Positions 23,387-38,000 of a DNA stretch of 64,000 nt are shown in pieces. The translations under genes were made by a program, and so were the position numbers. The stretch lies in assembly GCF_037975245.1 (NCBI RefSeq), contig NC_092571.1, positions 419,501 through 483,500 of the forward strand, given 5' to 3'. How positions within the stretch are numbered: the stretch's first letter is position 1; the number at the start of each line of letters is the position of its first letter. The notes beneath the pieces were generated by a model. It saw nothing but the letters and a program-made list of their open reading frames with translations, did no database searches and was not told the origin of the DNA. This DNA is from Apostichopus japonicus (lineage: Eukaryota; Echinodermata; Holothuroidea; Aspidochirotida; Stichopodidae).

Positions 23387-25401
23387 TTTCCGCGATCTTA
23401 TACGGTCTCTGGGAACTTTAAGTATTAGAAACGAACATAGATTCATATCAACTGCTGTCGTGGCGCGGTTGGTTGCTCTGTACCTCGAGAGCGTGACGTA
23501 TTTTGGATCGCGGGCTCGAGACCAGGTGGGGGCAGTTAGCTTTTTCCGCGATCTGGTACGGTCTCTGGGAACTTTAAGTATTAGAAACGAACATAGATTT
23601 ATATCAACTGCTGTCGTGGCGCGGTTGGTTGCTCTGTACCTCGAGAGCGTGACGTATTTTGGATCGCGGGCTCGAGACCAGGTGGGGGCAGTTTGCTTTT
23701 GCCGCGATCTTATACGGCCCCTGGAACTTTAAGTATTAGAAACGAACATAGATTTATATCAACTGCTGTCGTGGCGCGGTTGGTTGCTCTGTACCTCGAG
23801 AGCGTGACGTATTTTGGATCGCGGGCTCGAGACCAGGTGGGGGCAGTTTGCTTTTTCCGCGATCTCATACCGTCTCTGGAACTTTAAGTATTAGAAACGA
23901 ACATAGATTTATATCAACTGCTGTCGTGGCGCGGTTGGTTGCTCTGTACCTCGAGAGCGTGACGTATTTTGGATCGCGGGCTCGAGACCAGGTGGGGGCA
24001 GTTAGTTTTTTCCGCGGTCTTGTACGGTCTCTGGGAACTTTAAGTATTAGAAACGAACATAGATTTATATCAACTGCTGTCGTGGCGCGGTTGGTTGCTC
24101 TGTACCTCGAGAGCGTGACGTATTTTGGATCGCGGGCTCGAGACCAGGTGGGGGCAGTTTGCTTTTGCCGCGATCTTATACGGTCTCTGGGAACTTTAAG
24201 TATTAGAAACGAACATAGATTTATATCAACTGCTGTCGTGGCGCGGTTGGTTGCTCTGTACCTCGAGAGCGTGACGTATTTTGGATGGCGGGCTCGAGAC
24301 CAGGTGGGGGCAGTTTGCTTTTGCCGCGATCTCATACGGTCTCTGGAACTTTAAGTATTAGAAACGAACATAGATTTATATCAACTGCTGTCGTGGCGCG
24401 GTTGGTTGCTCTGAACCTCGAGAGCGTGACGTATTTTGGATCGCGGGCTCGAGGCCAGGTGTGGCAGTTTGCTTTTGCCGCGATCTTATACGGCCCCTGG
24501 AACTTTAAGTATTAGAAACGAACATAGATTTATATCAACTGCTGTCGTGGCGCGGTTGGTTGCTCTGTACCTCGAGAGCGTGACGTATTTTGGATCGCGG
24601 GCTCGAGACCAGGTGGGGGCAGTTTGCTTTTGCCGCGATCTTATACGGTCTCTGGAATTTTAAGTATTAGAAACGAACATAGATTTATATCAACTGCTGT
24701 CGTGGCGCGGTTGGTTGCTCTGTACCTCGAGAGCGTGACGTATTTTGGATCGCGAGCTCGAGACCAGGTGGGGGCAGTTTGCTTTTGCCGCGATCTTATA
24801 CGGTCTCTGGGAACTTTAAGTATTAGAAACGAACATAGATCTATATCAACTGCTCTCGTGGCGCGGTTGGTTGCTCTGTACCTCGAGAGCGTGACGTATT
24901 TTGGATCGCGGGCTCGAGACCAGGTGGGGGCAGTTTGCTTTTGCCGCGATCTTATACGGTCTCTGGGAACTTTAAGTATTAGAAACGAACATAGATCTAT
25001 ATCAACTGCTCTCGTGGCGCGGTTGGTTGCTCTGTACCTCGAGAGCGTGACGTATTTTGGATCGCGGGCTCGAGGCCAGGTGGGGGCAGCTTGCTTTTGC
25101 CGCGATCTAATACGGTCTCTGGAACTTTAAGTATTAGAAACGAACATAGATTTATATCAACTGCTGTCGTGGCGCGGTTGGTTGCTCTGTACCTCGAGAG
25201 CGTGACGTATTTTGGATGGCGGGCTCGAGACCAGGTGGGGGCAGTTTGCTTTTGCCGCGATCTTGTACGGTCTCTGGGAACTTTAAGTATTAGAAACGAA
25301 CATAGATTTATGTCAACTGCTGTCGTGGCGCGGTTGGTTGCTCTGTACCTCGAGAGCGTGAGGTATTTTGGATCGCGGGCTCGAGACCAGGTGGGGGCAG
25401 T

Positions 25402-28400
25402 TTGCTTTTGCCGCGATATGGTACGGTCTCTGGAACTTTAAGTATTAGAAACGAACATAGATTTATATCAACTGCTGTCGTGGCGCGGTTGGTTGCTCTG
25501 TACCTCGAGAGCGTGACGTATTTTGGATCGCGGGCTCGAGACCAGGTGGGGGCAGTTTGCTTTTGCCGCGATCTTATACGGTCTCTGGGAACTTTAAGTA
25601 TTAGAAACGAACATAGATTTATATCAACTGCTGTCGTGGCGCGGTTGGTTGCTCTGTACCTCGAGAGCGTGACGTATTTTGGATCGCGGGCTCGAGACCA
25701 GGTGGGGGCAGTTTGCTTTTGCCGCGATCTTGTACGGTCTCTGGAACTTTAAGTATTAGAAACGAACATAGATTTATATCAACTGCTGTCGTGGCGCGGT
25801 TGGTTGCTCTGTACCTCGAGAGCGTGAGGTATTTTGGATCGCGGGCTCGAGACCAGGTGGGGGCAGTTTGTTTTTTCCGCGATCTCATACGGTCTCTGGA
25901 ACTTTAAGTATTAGAAACGAACATAGATTTATATCAACTGCTGTCGTGGCGCGGTTGGTTGCTCTGTACCTCGAGAGCGTGACGTATTTTGGATCGCGGG
26001 CTCGAGGCCAGGTGGGGGCAGTTTGCTTTTGCCGCGATCTTGTACGGTCTCTGGAACTTTAAGTATTAGAAACGAACATAGATTTATATCAACTGCTGTC
26101 GTGGCGCGGTTGGTTGCTCTGTACCTCGAGAGCGTGACGTATTTTGGATGGCGGGCTCGAGACCAGGTGGGGGCAGTTTGCTTTTGCCGCGATCTTGTAC
26201 GGTCTCTGGGAACTTTAAGTATTAGAAACGAACATAGATTTATGTCAACTGCTGTCGTGGCGCGGTTGGTTGCTCTGTACCTCGAGAGCGTGACGTATTT
26301 TGGATCGCGGGCTCGAGACCAGGTGGGGGCAGTTTGCTTTTGCCGCGATATGGTACGGTCTCTGGGAACTTTAAGTATTAGAAACGAACATAGATTTATA
26401 TCAACTGCTGTCGTGGCGCGGTTGGTTGCTCTGTACCTCGAGAGCGTGACGTATTTTGGATCGCGGGCTCGAGACCAGGTGGGGGCAGTTTGCTTTTGCC
26501 GCGATCTTATACGGTCTCTGGGAACTTTCAGTATTAGAAACGAACATAGATTTATATCAACTGCTGTCGTGGCGCGGTTGGTTGCTCTGTACCTCGAGAG
26601 CGTGACGTATTTTGGATCGCGGGCTCGAGACCAGGTGGGGGCAGTTTGTTTTTTCCGCGATCTCATACGGTCTCTGGAACTTTAAGTATTAGAAACGAAC
26701 ATAGATTTATATCAACTGCTGTCGTGGCGCGGTTGGTTGCTCTGTACCTCGAGAGCGTGACGTATTTTGGATCGCGGGCTCGAGACCAGGTGTGGGCAGT
26801 TTGCTTTTGCCGCGATCTCATACGGTCTCGGGAGCTTTAAGTATTAGAAACGAACATAGATTTATATCAACTGCTGTCGTGGCGCGGTTGGTTGCTCTGT
26901 ACCTCGAGAGCGTGACGTATTTTGGATCGCGGGCTCGAGACCAGGTGGGGGCAGTTTTTTTTTTCCGCGATCTCATACGGTCTCTGGGAACTTTAAGTAT
27001 TAGAAACGAACATAGATTTATATCAACTGCTGTCGTGGCGCGGTTGGTTGCTCTGTACCTCGAGAGCGTGAGGTATTTTGGATCGCGGGCTCGAGACCAG
27101 GTGGGGGCAGTTTGTTTTTTCCGCGATCTCATACGGTCTCTGGAACTTTAAGTATTAGAAACGAACATAGATTTATATCAACTGCTGTCGTGGCGCGGTT
27201 GGTTGCTCTGTACCTCGAGAGCGTGACGTATTTTGGATCGCGGGCTCGAGACCAGGTGGGGGCAGTTTGCTTTTGCCGCGATATGGTACGGTCTCTGGAA
27301 CTTTAAGTATTAGAAACGAACATAGATTTATATCAACTGCTGTCGTGGCGCGGTTGGTTGCTCTGTACCTCGAGAGCGTGACGTATTTTGGATCGCGGGC
27401 TCGAGACCAGGTGGGGGCAGTTTGCTTTTGCCGCGATCTTATACGGTCTCTGGGAACTTTAAGTATTAGAAACGAACATAGATTTATATCAACTGCTGTC
27501 GTGGCGCGGTTGGTTGCTCTGTACCTCGAGAGCGTGACGTATTTTGGATCGCGGGCTCGAGGCCAGGTGGGGGCAGTTTGCTTTTGCCGCGATCTTGTAC
27601 GGTCTCTGGAACTTTAAGTATTAGAAACGAACATAGATTTATATCAACTGCTGTCGTGGCGCGGTTGGTTGCTCTGTACCTCGAGAGCGTGAGGTATTTT
27701 GGATCGCGGGCTCGAGACCAGGTGGGGGCAGTTTGTTTTTTCCGCGATCTCATACGGTCTCTGGAACTTTAAGTATTAGAAACGAACATAGATTTATATC
27801 AACTGCTGTCGTGGCGCGGTTGGTTGCTCTGTACCTCGAGAGCGTGACGTATTTTGGATCGCGGGCTCGAGGCCAGGTGGGGGCAGTTTGCTTTTGCCGC
27901 GATCTTGTACGGTCTCTGGAACTTTAAGTATTAGAAACGAACATAGATTTATATCAACTGCTGTCGTGGCGCGGTTGGTTGCTCTGTACCTCGAGAGCGT
28001 GACGTATTTTGGATGGCGGGCTCGAGACCAGGTGGGGGCAGTTTGCTTTTGCCGCGATCTTGTACGGTCTCTGGGAACTTTAAGTATTAGAAACGAACAT
28101 AGATTTATGTCAACTGCTGTCGTGGCGCGGTTGGTTGCTCTGTACCTCGAGAGCGTGACGTATTTTGGATCGCGGGCTCGAGACCAGGTGGGGGCAGTTT
28201 GCTTTTGCCGCGATATGGTACGGTCTCTGGGAACTTTAAGTATTAGAAACGAACATAGATTTATATCAACTGCTGTCGTGGCGCGGTTGGTTGCTCTGTA
28301 CCTCGAGAGCGTGACGTATTTTGGATCGCGGGCTCGAGACCAGGTGGGGGCAGTTTGCTTTTGCCGCGATCTTATACGGTCTCTGGGAACTTTCAGTATT

Positions 28401-29483
28401 AGAAACGAACATAGATTTATATCAACTGCTGTCGTGGCGCGGTTGGTTGCTCTGTACCTCGAGAGCGTGACGTATTTTGGATCGCGGGCTCGAGACCAGG
28501 TGTGGGCAGTTTGCTTTTGCCGCGATATGGTACGGTCTCTGGGAACTTTAAGTATTAGAAACGAACATAGATTTATATCAACTGCTGTCGTGGCGCGGTT
28601 GGTTGCTCTGTACCTCGAGAGCGTGACGTATTTTGGATCGCGGGCTCGAGACCAGGTGGGGGCAGTTTGCTTTTGCCGCGATCTTATACGGTCTCTGGGA
28701 ACTTTCAGTATTAGAAACGAACATAGATTTATATCAACTGCTGTCGTGGCGCGGTTGGTTGCTCTGTACCTCGAGAGCGTGACGTATTTTGGATCGCGGG
28801 CTCGAGACCAGGTGGGGGCAGTTTGTTTTTTCCGCGATCTCATACGGTCTCTGGAACTTTAAGTATTAGAAACGAACATAGATTTATATCAACTGCTGTC
28901 GTGGCGCGGTTGGTTGCTCTGTACCTCGAGAGCGTGACGTATTTTGGATCGCGGGCTCGAGACCAGGTGTGGGCAGTTTGCTTTTGCCGCGATCTCATAC
29001 GGTCTCGGGAGCTTTAAGTATTAGAAACGAACATAGATTTATATCAACTGCTGTCGTGGCGCGGTTGGTTGCTCTGTACCTCGAGAGCGTGACGTATTTT
29101 GGATCGCGGGCTCGAGACCAGGTGGGGGCAGTTTTTTTTTTCCGCGATCTCATACGGTCTCTGGGAACTTTAAGTATTAGAAACGAACATAGATTTATAT
29201 CAACTGCTGTCGTGGCGCGGTTGGTTGCTCTGTACCTCGAGAGTGTGACGTATTTTGGATCGCGGGCTCGAGACCAGGTGGGGGCAGTTTGCTTTTGCCG
29301 CGATCTCATACGGTCTCGGGAGCTTTAAGTATTAGAAACGAACATAGATTTATATCAACTGCTGTCGTGGCGCGGTTGGTTGCTCTGTACCTCGAGAGCG
29401 TGAGGTATTTTGGATCGCAGGCTCGAGACCAGGTGGGGGCAGTTTGTTTTTTCCGCGATCTCATACGGTCTCTGGAACTTTAA
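25402..29483 (+). repeat. Higher-order duplication with 1,865-bp offset
   Basis: The monomer order starting at 25,402 is repeated from 27,267. The offset is 1,865 bp (12 monomers) up to about 28,490 and becomes 2,177 bp afterwards, because a two-monomer (312-bp) unit was additionally duplicated in the second copy. Rare monomers with a ten-T run at 26,955 and 29,132 confirm the alignment. Confidence 0.8.
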
Positions 29484-29589
29484 GTATTAGAAACGAACAT
29501 AGATTTATATCAACTGCTGTCGTGGCGCGGTTGGTTGCTCTGTACCTCGAGAGCGTGACGTATTTTGGATCGCGGGCTCGAGACCAGGT

Positions 29590-32073
29590 GTGGGCAGTTT
29601 GCTTTTGCCGCGATCTCATACGGTCTCGGGAGCTTTAAGTATTAGAAACGAACATAGATTTATATCAACTGCTGTCGTGGCGCGGTTGGTTGCTCTGTAC
29701 CTCGAGAGCGTGACGTATTTTGGATCGCGGGCTCGAGACCAGGTGGGGGCAGTTTGTTTTTTCCGCGATCTCATACGGTCTCTGGGAACTTTAAGTATTA
29801 GAAACGAACATAGATTTATATCAACTGCTGTCGTGGCGCGGTTGGTTGCTCTGTACCTCGAGAGCGTGACGTATTTTGGATCGCGGGCTCGAGACCAGGT
29901 GGGGGCAGTTTGCTTTTGCCGCGATCTCATACGGTCTCGGGAGCTTTAAGTATTAGAAACGAACATAGATTTATATCAACTGCTGTCGTGGCGCGGTTGG
30001 TTGCTCTGTACCTCGAGAGCGTGAGGTATTTTGGATCGCGGGCTCGAGACCAGGTGGGGGCAGTTTGTTTTTTCCGCGATCTCATACGGTCTCTGGAACT
30101 TTAAGTATTAGAAACGAACATAGATTTATATCAACTGCTGTCGTGGCGCGGTTGGTTGCTCTGTACCTCGAGAGCGTGACGTATTTTGGATCGCGGGCTC
30201 GAGACCAGGTGGGGGCAGTTTGCTTTTGCCGCGATATGGTACGGTCTCTGGAACTTTAAGTATTAGAAACGAACATAGATTTATATCAACTGCTGTCGTG
30301 GCGCGGTTGGTTGCTCTGTACCTCGAGAGCGTGACGTATTTTGGATCGCGGGCTCGAGACCAGGTGGGGGCAGTTTGCTTTTGCCGCGATCTTATACGGT
30401 CTCTGGGAACTTTAAGTATTAGAAACGAACATAGATTTATATCAACTGCTGTCGTGGCGCGGTTGGTTGCTCTGTACCTCGAGAGCGTGACGTATTTTGG
30501 ATCGCGGGCTCGAGACCAGGTGGGGGCAGTTTGCTTTTGCCGCGATATGGTACGGTCTCTGGAACTTTAAGTATTAGAAACGAACATAGATTTATATCAA
30601 CTGCTGTCGTGGCGCGGTTGGTTGCTCTGTACCTCGAGAGCGTGAGGTATTTTGGATCGCGGGCTCGAGACCAGGTGGGGGCAGTTTGTTTTTTCCGCGA
30701 TCTCATACGGTCTCTGGAACTTTAAGTATTAGAAACGAACATAGATTTATATCAACTGCTGTCGTGGCGCGGTTGGTTGCTCTGTACCTCGAGAGCGTGA
30801 CGTATTTTGGATCGCGGGCTCGAGACCAGGTGTGGGCAGTTTGCTTTTGCCGCGATCTCATACGGTCTCGGGAGCTTTAAGTATTAGAAACGAACATAGA
30901 TTTATATCAACTGCTGTCGTGGCGCGGTTGGTTGCTCTGTACCTCGAGAGCGTGACGTATTTTGGATCGCGGGCTCGAGACCAGGTGGGGGCAGTTTGTT
31001 TTTTCCGCGATCTCATACGGTCTCTGGGAACTTTAAGTATTAGAAACGAACATAGATTTATATCAACTGCTGTCGTGGCGCGGTTGGTTGCTCTGTACCT
31101 CGAGAGCGTGACGTATTTTGGATCGCGGGCTCGAGACCAGGTGGGGGCAGTTTGCTTTTGCCGCGATCTCATACGGTCTCGGGAGCTTTAAGTATTAGAA
31201 ACGAACATAGATTTATATCAACTGCTGTCGTGGCGCGGTTGGTTGCTCTGTACCTCGAGAGCGTGAGGTATTTTGGATCGCGGGCTCGAGACCAGGTGGG
31301 GGCAGTTTGTTTTTTCCGCGATCTCATACGGTCTCTGGAACTTTAAGTATTAGAAACGAACATAGATTTATATCAACTGCTGTCGTGGCGCGGTTGGTTG
31401 CTCTGTACCTCGAGAGCGTGACGTATTTTGGATCGCGGGCTCGAGACCAGGTGGGGGCAGTTTGCTTTTGCCGCGATATGGTACGGTCTCTGGAACTTTA
31501 AGTATTAGAAACGAACATAGATTTATATCAACTGCTGTCGTGGCGCGGTTGGTTGCTCTGTACCTCGAGAGCGTGACGTATTTTGGATCGCGGGCTCGAG
31601 ACCAGGTGGGGGCAGTTTGCTTTTGCCGCGATCTTATACGGTCTCTGGGAACTTTAAGTATTAGAAACGAACATAGATTTATATCAACTGCTGTCGTGGC
31701 GCGGTTGGTTGCTCTGTACCTCGAGAGCGTGACGTATTTTGGATCGCGGGCTCGAGACCAGGTGGGGGCAGTTTGCTTTTGCCGCGATATGGTACGGTCT
31801 CTGGAACTTTAAGTATTAGAAACGAACATAGATTTATATCAACTGCTGTCGTGGCGCGGTTGGTTGCTCTGTACCTCGAGAGCGTGAGGTATTTTGGATC
31901 GCGGGCTCGAGACCAGGTGGGGGCAGTTTGTTTTTTCCGCGATCTCATACGGTCTCTGGAACTTTAAGTATTAGAAACGAACATAGATTTATATCAACTG
32001 CTGTCGTGGCGCGGTTGGTTGCTCTGTACCTCGAGAGCGTGACGTATTTTGGATCGCGGGCTCGAGGCCAGGT
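29590..32073 (+). repeat. Higher-order tandem duplication of 1,242 bp
   Basis: Eight successive variant monomers from 29,590 recur in order from 30,832 at a constant 1,242-bp offset. The first monomers of the series appear again from 32,696 (offset 1,864). Confidence 0.8.
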
Positions 32074-35000
32074 GGGGGCAGTTTGCTTTTGCCGCGATCT
32101 TGTACGGTCTCTGGAACTTTAAGTATTAGAAACGAACATAGATTTATATCAACTGCTGTCGTGGCGCGGTTGGTTGCTCTGTACCTCGAGAGCGTGACGT
32201 ATTTTGGATGGCGGGCTCGAGACCAGGTGGGGGCAGTTTGCTTTTGCCGCGATATGGTACGGTCTCTGGGAACTTTAAGTATTAGAAACGAACATAGATT
32301 TATATCAACTGCTGTCGTGGCGCGGTTGGTTGCTCTGTACCTCGAGAGCGTGACGTATTTTGGATCGCGGGCTCGAGACCAGGTGGGGGCAGTTTGCTTT
32401 TGCCGCGATCTTATACGGTCTCTGGGAACTTTCAGTATTAGAAACGAACATAGATTTATATCAACTGCTGTCGTGGCGCGGTTGGTTGCTCTGTACCTCG
32501 AGAGCGTGACGTATTTTGGATCGCGGGCTCGAGACCAGGTGGGGGCAGTTTGTTTTTTCCGCGATCTCATACGGTCTCTGGAACTTTAAGTATTAGAAAC
32601 GAACATAGATTTATATCAACTGCTGTCGTGGCGCGGTTGGTTGCTCTGTACCTCGAGAGCGTGACGTATTTTGGATCGCGGGCTCGAGACCAGGTGTGGG
32701 CAGTTTGCTTTTGCCGCGATCTCATACGGTCTCGGGAGCTTTAAGTATTAGAAACGAACATAGATTTATATCAACTGCTGTCGTGGCGCGGTTGGTTGCT
32801 CTGTACCTCGAGAGCGTGACGTATTTTGGATCGCGGGCTCGAGACCAGGTGGGGGCAGTTTGTTTTTTCCGCGATCTCATACGGTCTCTGGGAACTTTAA
32901 GTATTAGAAACGAACATAGATTTATATCAACTGCTGTCGTGGCGCGGTTGGTTGCTCTGTACCTCGAGAGCGTGACGTATTTTGGATCGCGGGCTCGAGA
33001 CCAGGTGGGGGCAGTTTGCTTTTGCCGCGATCTCATACGGTCTCGGGAGCTTTAAGTATTAGAAACGAACATAGATTTATATCAACTGCTGTCGTGGCGC
33101 GGTTGGTTGCTCTGTACCTCGAGAGCGTGAGGTATTTTGGATCGCGGGCTCGAGACCAGGTGGGGGCAGTTTGTTTTTTCCGCGATCTCATACGGTCTCT
33201 GGAACTTTAAGTATTAGAAACGAACATAGATTTATATCAACTGCTGTCGTGGCGCGGTTGGTTGCTCTGTACCTCGAGAGCGTGACGTATTTTGGATCGC
33301 GGGCTCGAGACCAGGTGGGGGCAGTTTGCTTTTGCCGCGATCTTATACGGTCTCTGGGAACTTTAAGTATTAGAAACGAACATAGATCTATATCAACTGC
33401 TCTCGTGGCGCGGTTGGTTGCTCTGTACCTCGAGAGCGTGACGTATTTTGGATCGCGGGCTCGAGGCCAGGTGGGGGCAGTTTGCTTTTGCCGCGATCTT
33501 GTACGGTCTCTAGAACTTTAAGTATTAGAAACGAACATAGATTTATATCAACTGCTGTCGTGGCGCGGTTGGTTGCTCTGTACCTCGAGAGCGTGACGTA
33601 TTTTGGATGGCGGGCTCGAGACCAGGTGGGGGCAGTTTGCTTTTGCCGCGATCTTGTACGGTCTCTGGGAACTTTAAGTATTAGAAACGAACATAGATTT
33701 ATATCAACAGCTGTCGTGGCGCGGTTGGTTGCTCTGTACCTCGAGAGCGTGACGTATTTTGGATCGCGGGCTCGAGACCAGGTGGGGGCAGTTTGCTTTT
33801 GCCGCGATCTTATACGGCCCCTGGAACTTTAAGTATTAGAAACGAACATAGATTTATATCAACTGCTGTCGTGGCGCGGTTGGTTGCTCTGTACCTCGAG
33901 AGCGTGACGTATTTTGGATCGCGGGCTCGAGACCAGGTGGGGGCAGTTTGCTTTTGCCGCGATCTTGTACGGTCTCTGGAACTTTAAGTATTAGAAACGA
34001 ACATAGATTTATATCAACTGCTCTCGTGGCGCGGTTGGTTGCTCTGTACCTCGAGAGCGTGACGTATTTTGGATCGCGGGCTCGAGACCAGGTGGGGGCA
34101 GTTTGCTTTTGCCGCGATCTTATACGGCCCCTGGAACTTTAAGTATTAGAAACGAACATAGATTTATATCAACTGCTGTCGTGGCGCGGTTGGTTGCTCT
34201 GTACCTCGAGAGCGTGACGTATTTTGGATCGCGGGCTCGAGACCAGGTGGGGGCAGTTTGCTTTTGCCGCGATCTCATACGGTCTCGGGAGCTTTAAGTA
34301 TTAGAAACGAACATAGATTTATATCAACTGCTGTCGTGGCGCGGTTGGTTGCTCTGTACCTCGAGAGCGTGACGTATTTTGGATCGCGGGCTCGAGACCA
34401 GGTGGGGGCAGTTTGTTTTTTCCGCGATCTCATACGGTCTCTGGGAACTTTAAGTATTAGAAACGAACATAGATTTATATCAACTGCTGTCGTGGCGCGG
34501 TTGGTTGCTCTGTACCTCGAGAGCGTGACGTATTTTGGATCGCGGGCTCGAGACCAGGTGGGGGCAGTTTGCTTTTGCCGCGATCTCATACGGTCTCGGG
34601 AGCTTTAAGTATTAGAAACGAACATAGATTTATATCAACTGCTGTCGTGGCGCGGTTGGTTGCTCTGTACCTCGAGAGCGTGAGGTATTTTGGATCGCGG
34701 GCTCGAGACCAGGTGGGGGCAGTTTGTTTTTTCCGCGATCTCATACGGTCTCTGGAACTTTAAGTATTAGAAACGAACATAGATTTATATCAACTGCTGT
34801 CGTGGCGCGGTTGGTTGCTCTGTACCTCGAGAGCGTGACGTATTTTGGATCGCGGGCTCGAGACCAGGTGGGGGCAGTTTGTTTTTTCCGCGATCTCATA
34901 CGGTCTCTGGAACTTTAAGTATTAGAAACGAACATAGATTTATATCAACTGCTGTCGTGGCGCGGTTGGTTGCTCTGTACCTCGAGAGCGTGACGTATTT

Positions 35001-38000
35001 TGGATCGCGGGCTCGAGACCAGGTGGGGGCAGTGTGCTTTTGCCGCGATCTTATACGGTCTCTGGGAACTTTAAGTATTAGAAACGAACATAGATCTATA
35101 TCAACTGCTCTCGTGGCGCGGTTGGTTGCTCTGTACCTCGAGAGCGTGACGTATTTTGGATCGCGGGCTCGAGGCCAGGTGGGGGCAGTTTGCTTTTGCC
35201 GCGATCTTGTACGGTCTCTAGAACTTTAAGTATTAGAAACGAACATAGATTTATATCAACTGCTGTCGTGGCGCGGTTGGTTGCTCTGTACCTCGAGAGC
35301 GTGACGTATTTTGGATGGCGGGCTCGAGACCAGGTGGGGGCAGTTTGCTTTTGCCGCGATCTTGTACGGTCTCTTTGAACTTTAAGTATTAGAAACGAAC
35401 ATAGATTTATATCAACAGCTGTCGTGGCGCGGTTGGTTGCTCTGTACCTCGAGAGCGTGACGTATTTTGGATCGCGGGCTCGAGACCAGGTGGGGGCAGT
35501 TTGCTTCTTCCGCGATCTCATACCGTCTCTGGAACTTTAAGTATTAGAAACGAACATAGATTTATATCAACTGCTGTCGTGGCGCGGTTGGTTGCTCTGA
35601 ACCTCGAGAGCGTGACGTATTTTGGATCGCGGGCTCGAGACCAGGTGGGGGCAGTTAGCTTTTTCCGCGATCTTATACGGTCTCTGGGAACTTTAAGTAT
35701 TAGAAACGAACATAGATTTATATCAACTGCTGTCGTGGCGCGGTTGGTTGCTCTGTACCTCGAGAGCGTGACGTATTTTGGATCGCGGGCTCGAGACCAG
35801 GTGGGGGCAGTTTGCTTTTGCCGCGATCTTGTACGGTCTCTGGAACTTTAAGTATTAGAAACGAACATAGATTTATATCAACTGCTCTCGTGGCGCGGTT
35901 GGTTGCTCTGTACCTCGAGAGCGTGACGTATTATGGATCGCGGGCTCGAGACCAGGTGGGGGCAGTTTGCTTTTGCCGCGATCTTATACGGCCCCTGGAA
36001 CTTTAAGTATTAGAAACGAACATAGATTTATATCAACTGCTGTCGTGGCGCGGTTGGTTGCTCTGTACCTCGAGAGCGTGACGTATTTTGGATCGCGGGC
36101 TCGAGACCAGGTGGGGGCAGTTTGCTTTTTCCGCGATCTCATACCGTCTCTGGAACTTTAAGTATTAGAAACGAACATAGATTTATATCAACTGCTGTCG
36201 TGGCGCGGTTGGTTGCTCTGTACCTCGAGAGCGTGACGTATTTTGGATCGCGGGCTCGAGGCCAGGTGGGGGCAGTTTGCTTTTGCCGCGATCTTGTACG
36301 GTCTCTGGAATTTTAAGTATTAGAAACGAACATAGATTTATATCAACTGCTGTCGTGGCGCGGTTGGTTGCTCTGTACCTCGAGAGCGTGACGTATTTTG
36401 GATCGCGGGCTCGAGACCAGGTGGGGGCAGTTTGCTTTTGCCGCGATCTTATACGGTCTCTGGGAACTTTAAGTATTAGTAACGAACATAGATTTATATC
36501 AACTGCTGTCGTGGCGCGGTTGGTTGCTCTGTACCTCGAGAGCGTGACGTATTTTGGATGGCGGGCTCGAGACCAGGTGGGGGCAGTTTGCTTTTTCCGC
36601 GATCTCATACGGTCTCTGGAACTTTAAGTATTAGAAACGAACATAGATTTATATCAACTGCTGTCGTGGCGCGGTTGGTTGCTCTGAACCTCGAGAGCGT
36701 GACGTATTTTGGATCGCGGGCTCGAGGCCAGGTGGGGCAGTTTGCTTTTGCCGCGATCTTATACGGCCCCTGGAACTTTAAGTATTAGAAACGAACATAG
36801 ATTTATATCAACTGCTGTCGTGGCGCGGTTGGTTGCTCTGTACCTCGAGAGCGTGACGTATTTTGGATCGCGGGCTCGAGACCAGGTGGGGGCAGTTTGC
36901 TTTTGCCGCGATCTTATACGGTCTCTGGAATTTTAAGTATTAGAAACGAACATAGATTTATATCAACTGCTGTCGTGGCGCGGTTGGTTGCTCTGTACCT
37001 CGAGAGCGTGACGTATTTTGGATCGCGGGCTCGAGACCAGGTGGGGGCAGTTTGCTTTTGCCGCGATCTTATACGGTCTCTGGGAACTTTAAGTATTAGA
37101 AACGAACATAGATCTATATCAACTGCTCTCGTGGCGCGGTTGGTTGCTCTGTACCTCGAGAGCGTGACGTATTTTGGATCGCGGGCTCGAGACCAGGTGG
37201 GGGCAGTTTGCTTTTGCCGCGATCTTATACGGTCTCTGGAACTTTAAGTATTAGAAACGAACATAGATCTATATCAACTGCTCTCGTGGCGCGGTTGGTT
37301 GCTCTGTACCTCGAGAGCGTGACGTATTTTGGATCGCGGGCTCGAGACCAGGTGGGGGCAGTTTGCTTTTGCCGCGATCTTGTACGGTCTCTGGAACTTT
37401 AAGTATTAGAAACGAACATAGATTTATAACAACTGCTGTCGTGGCGCTTTTGGTTGCTCTGTACCTCGAGAGCGTGAGGTATTTTGGATCGCGGGCTCGA
37501 GACCAGGTGGGGGCAGTTTGTTTTTTCCGCGATCTCCTACGGTCTCTGGAACTTTAAGTATTAGAAACAAACATAGATTTATATCAACTGCTGTCGTGGC
37601 GCGGTTGGTTGCTCTGTACCTCGAGAGCGTGACGTATTTTGGATCGCGGGCTCGAGACCAGGTGGGGGCAGTTTGCTTTTGCCGCGATCTTATACGGTCT
37701 CTGGGAACTTTAAGTATTAGAAACGAACATAGATCTATATCAACTGCTCTCGTGGCGCGGTTGGTTGCTCTGTACCTCGAGAGCGTGACGTATTTTGGAT
37801 CGCGGGCTCGAGGCCAGGTGGGGGCAGTTTGCTTTTGCCGCGATCTTGTACGGTCTCTGGGAACTTTAAGTATTAGAAACGAACATAGATTTATATCAAC
37901 TGCTGTCGTGGCGCGGTTGGTTGCTCTGTACCTCGAGAGCGTGACGTATTTTGGATGGCGGGCTCGAGACCAGGTGGGGGCAGTTTGCTTTTGCCGTGAT

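Noticed and set aside
27794-28843. 349-codon minus-strand open frame in the satellite
   Set aside because: It repeats a 52-residue unit because 156-bp monomers are three-divisible and lack stops in this frame. It breaks wherever a 155-bp unit occurs and overlaps a plus-strand frame of similar length.
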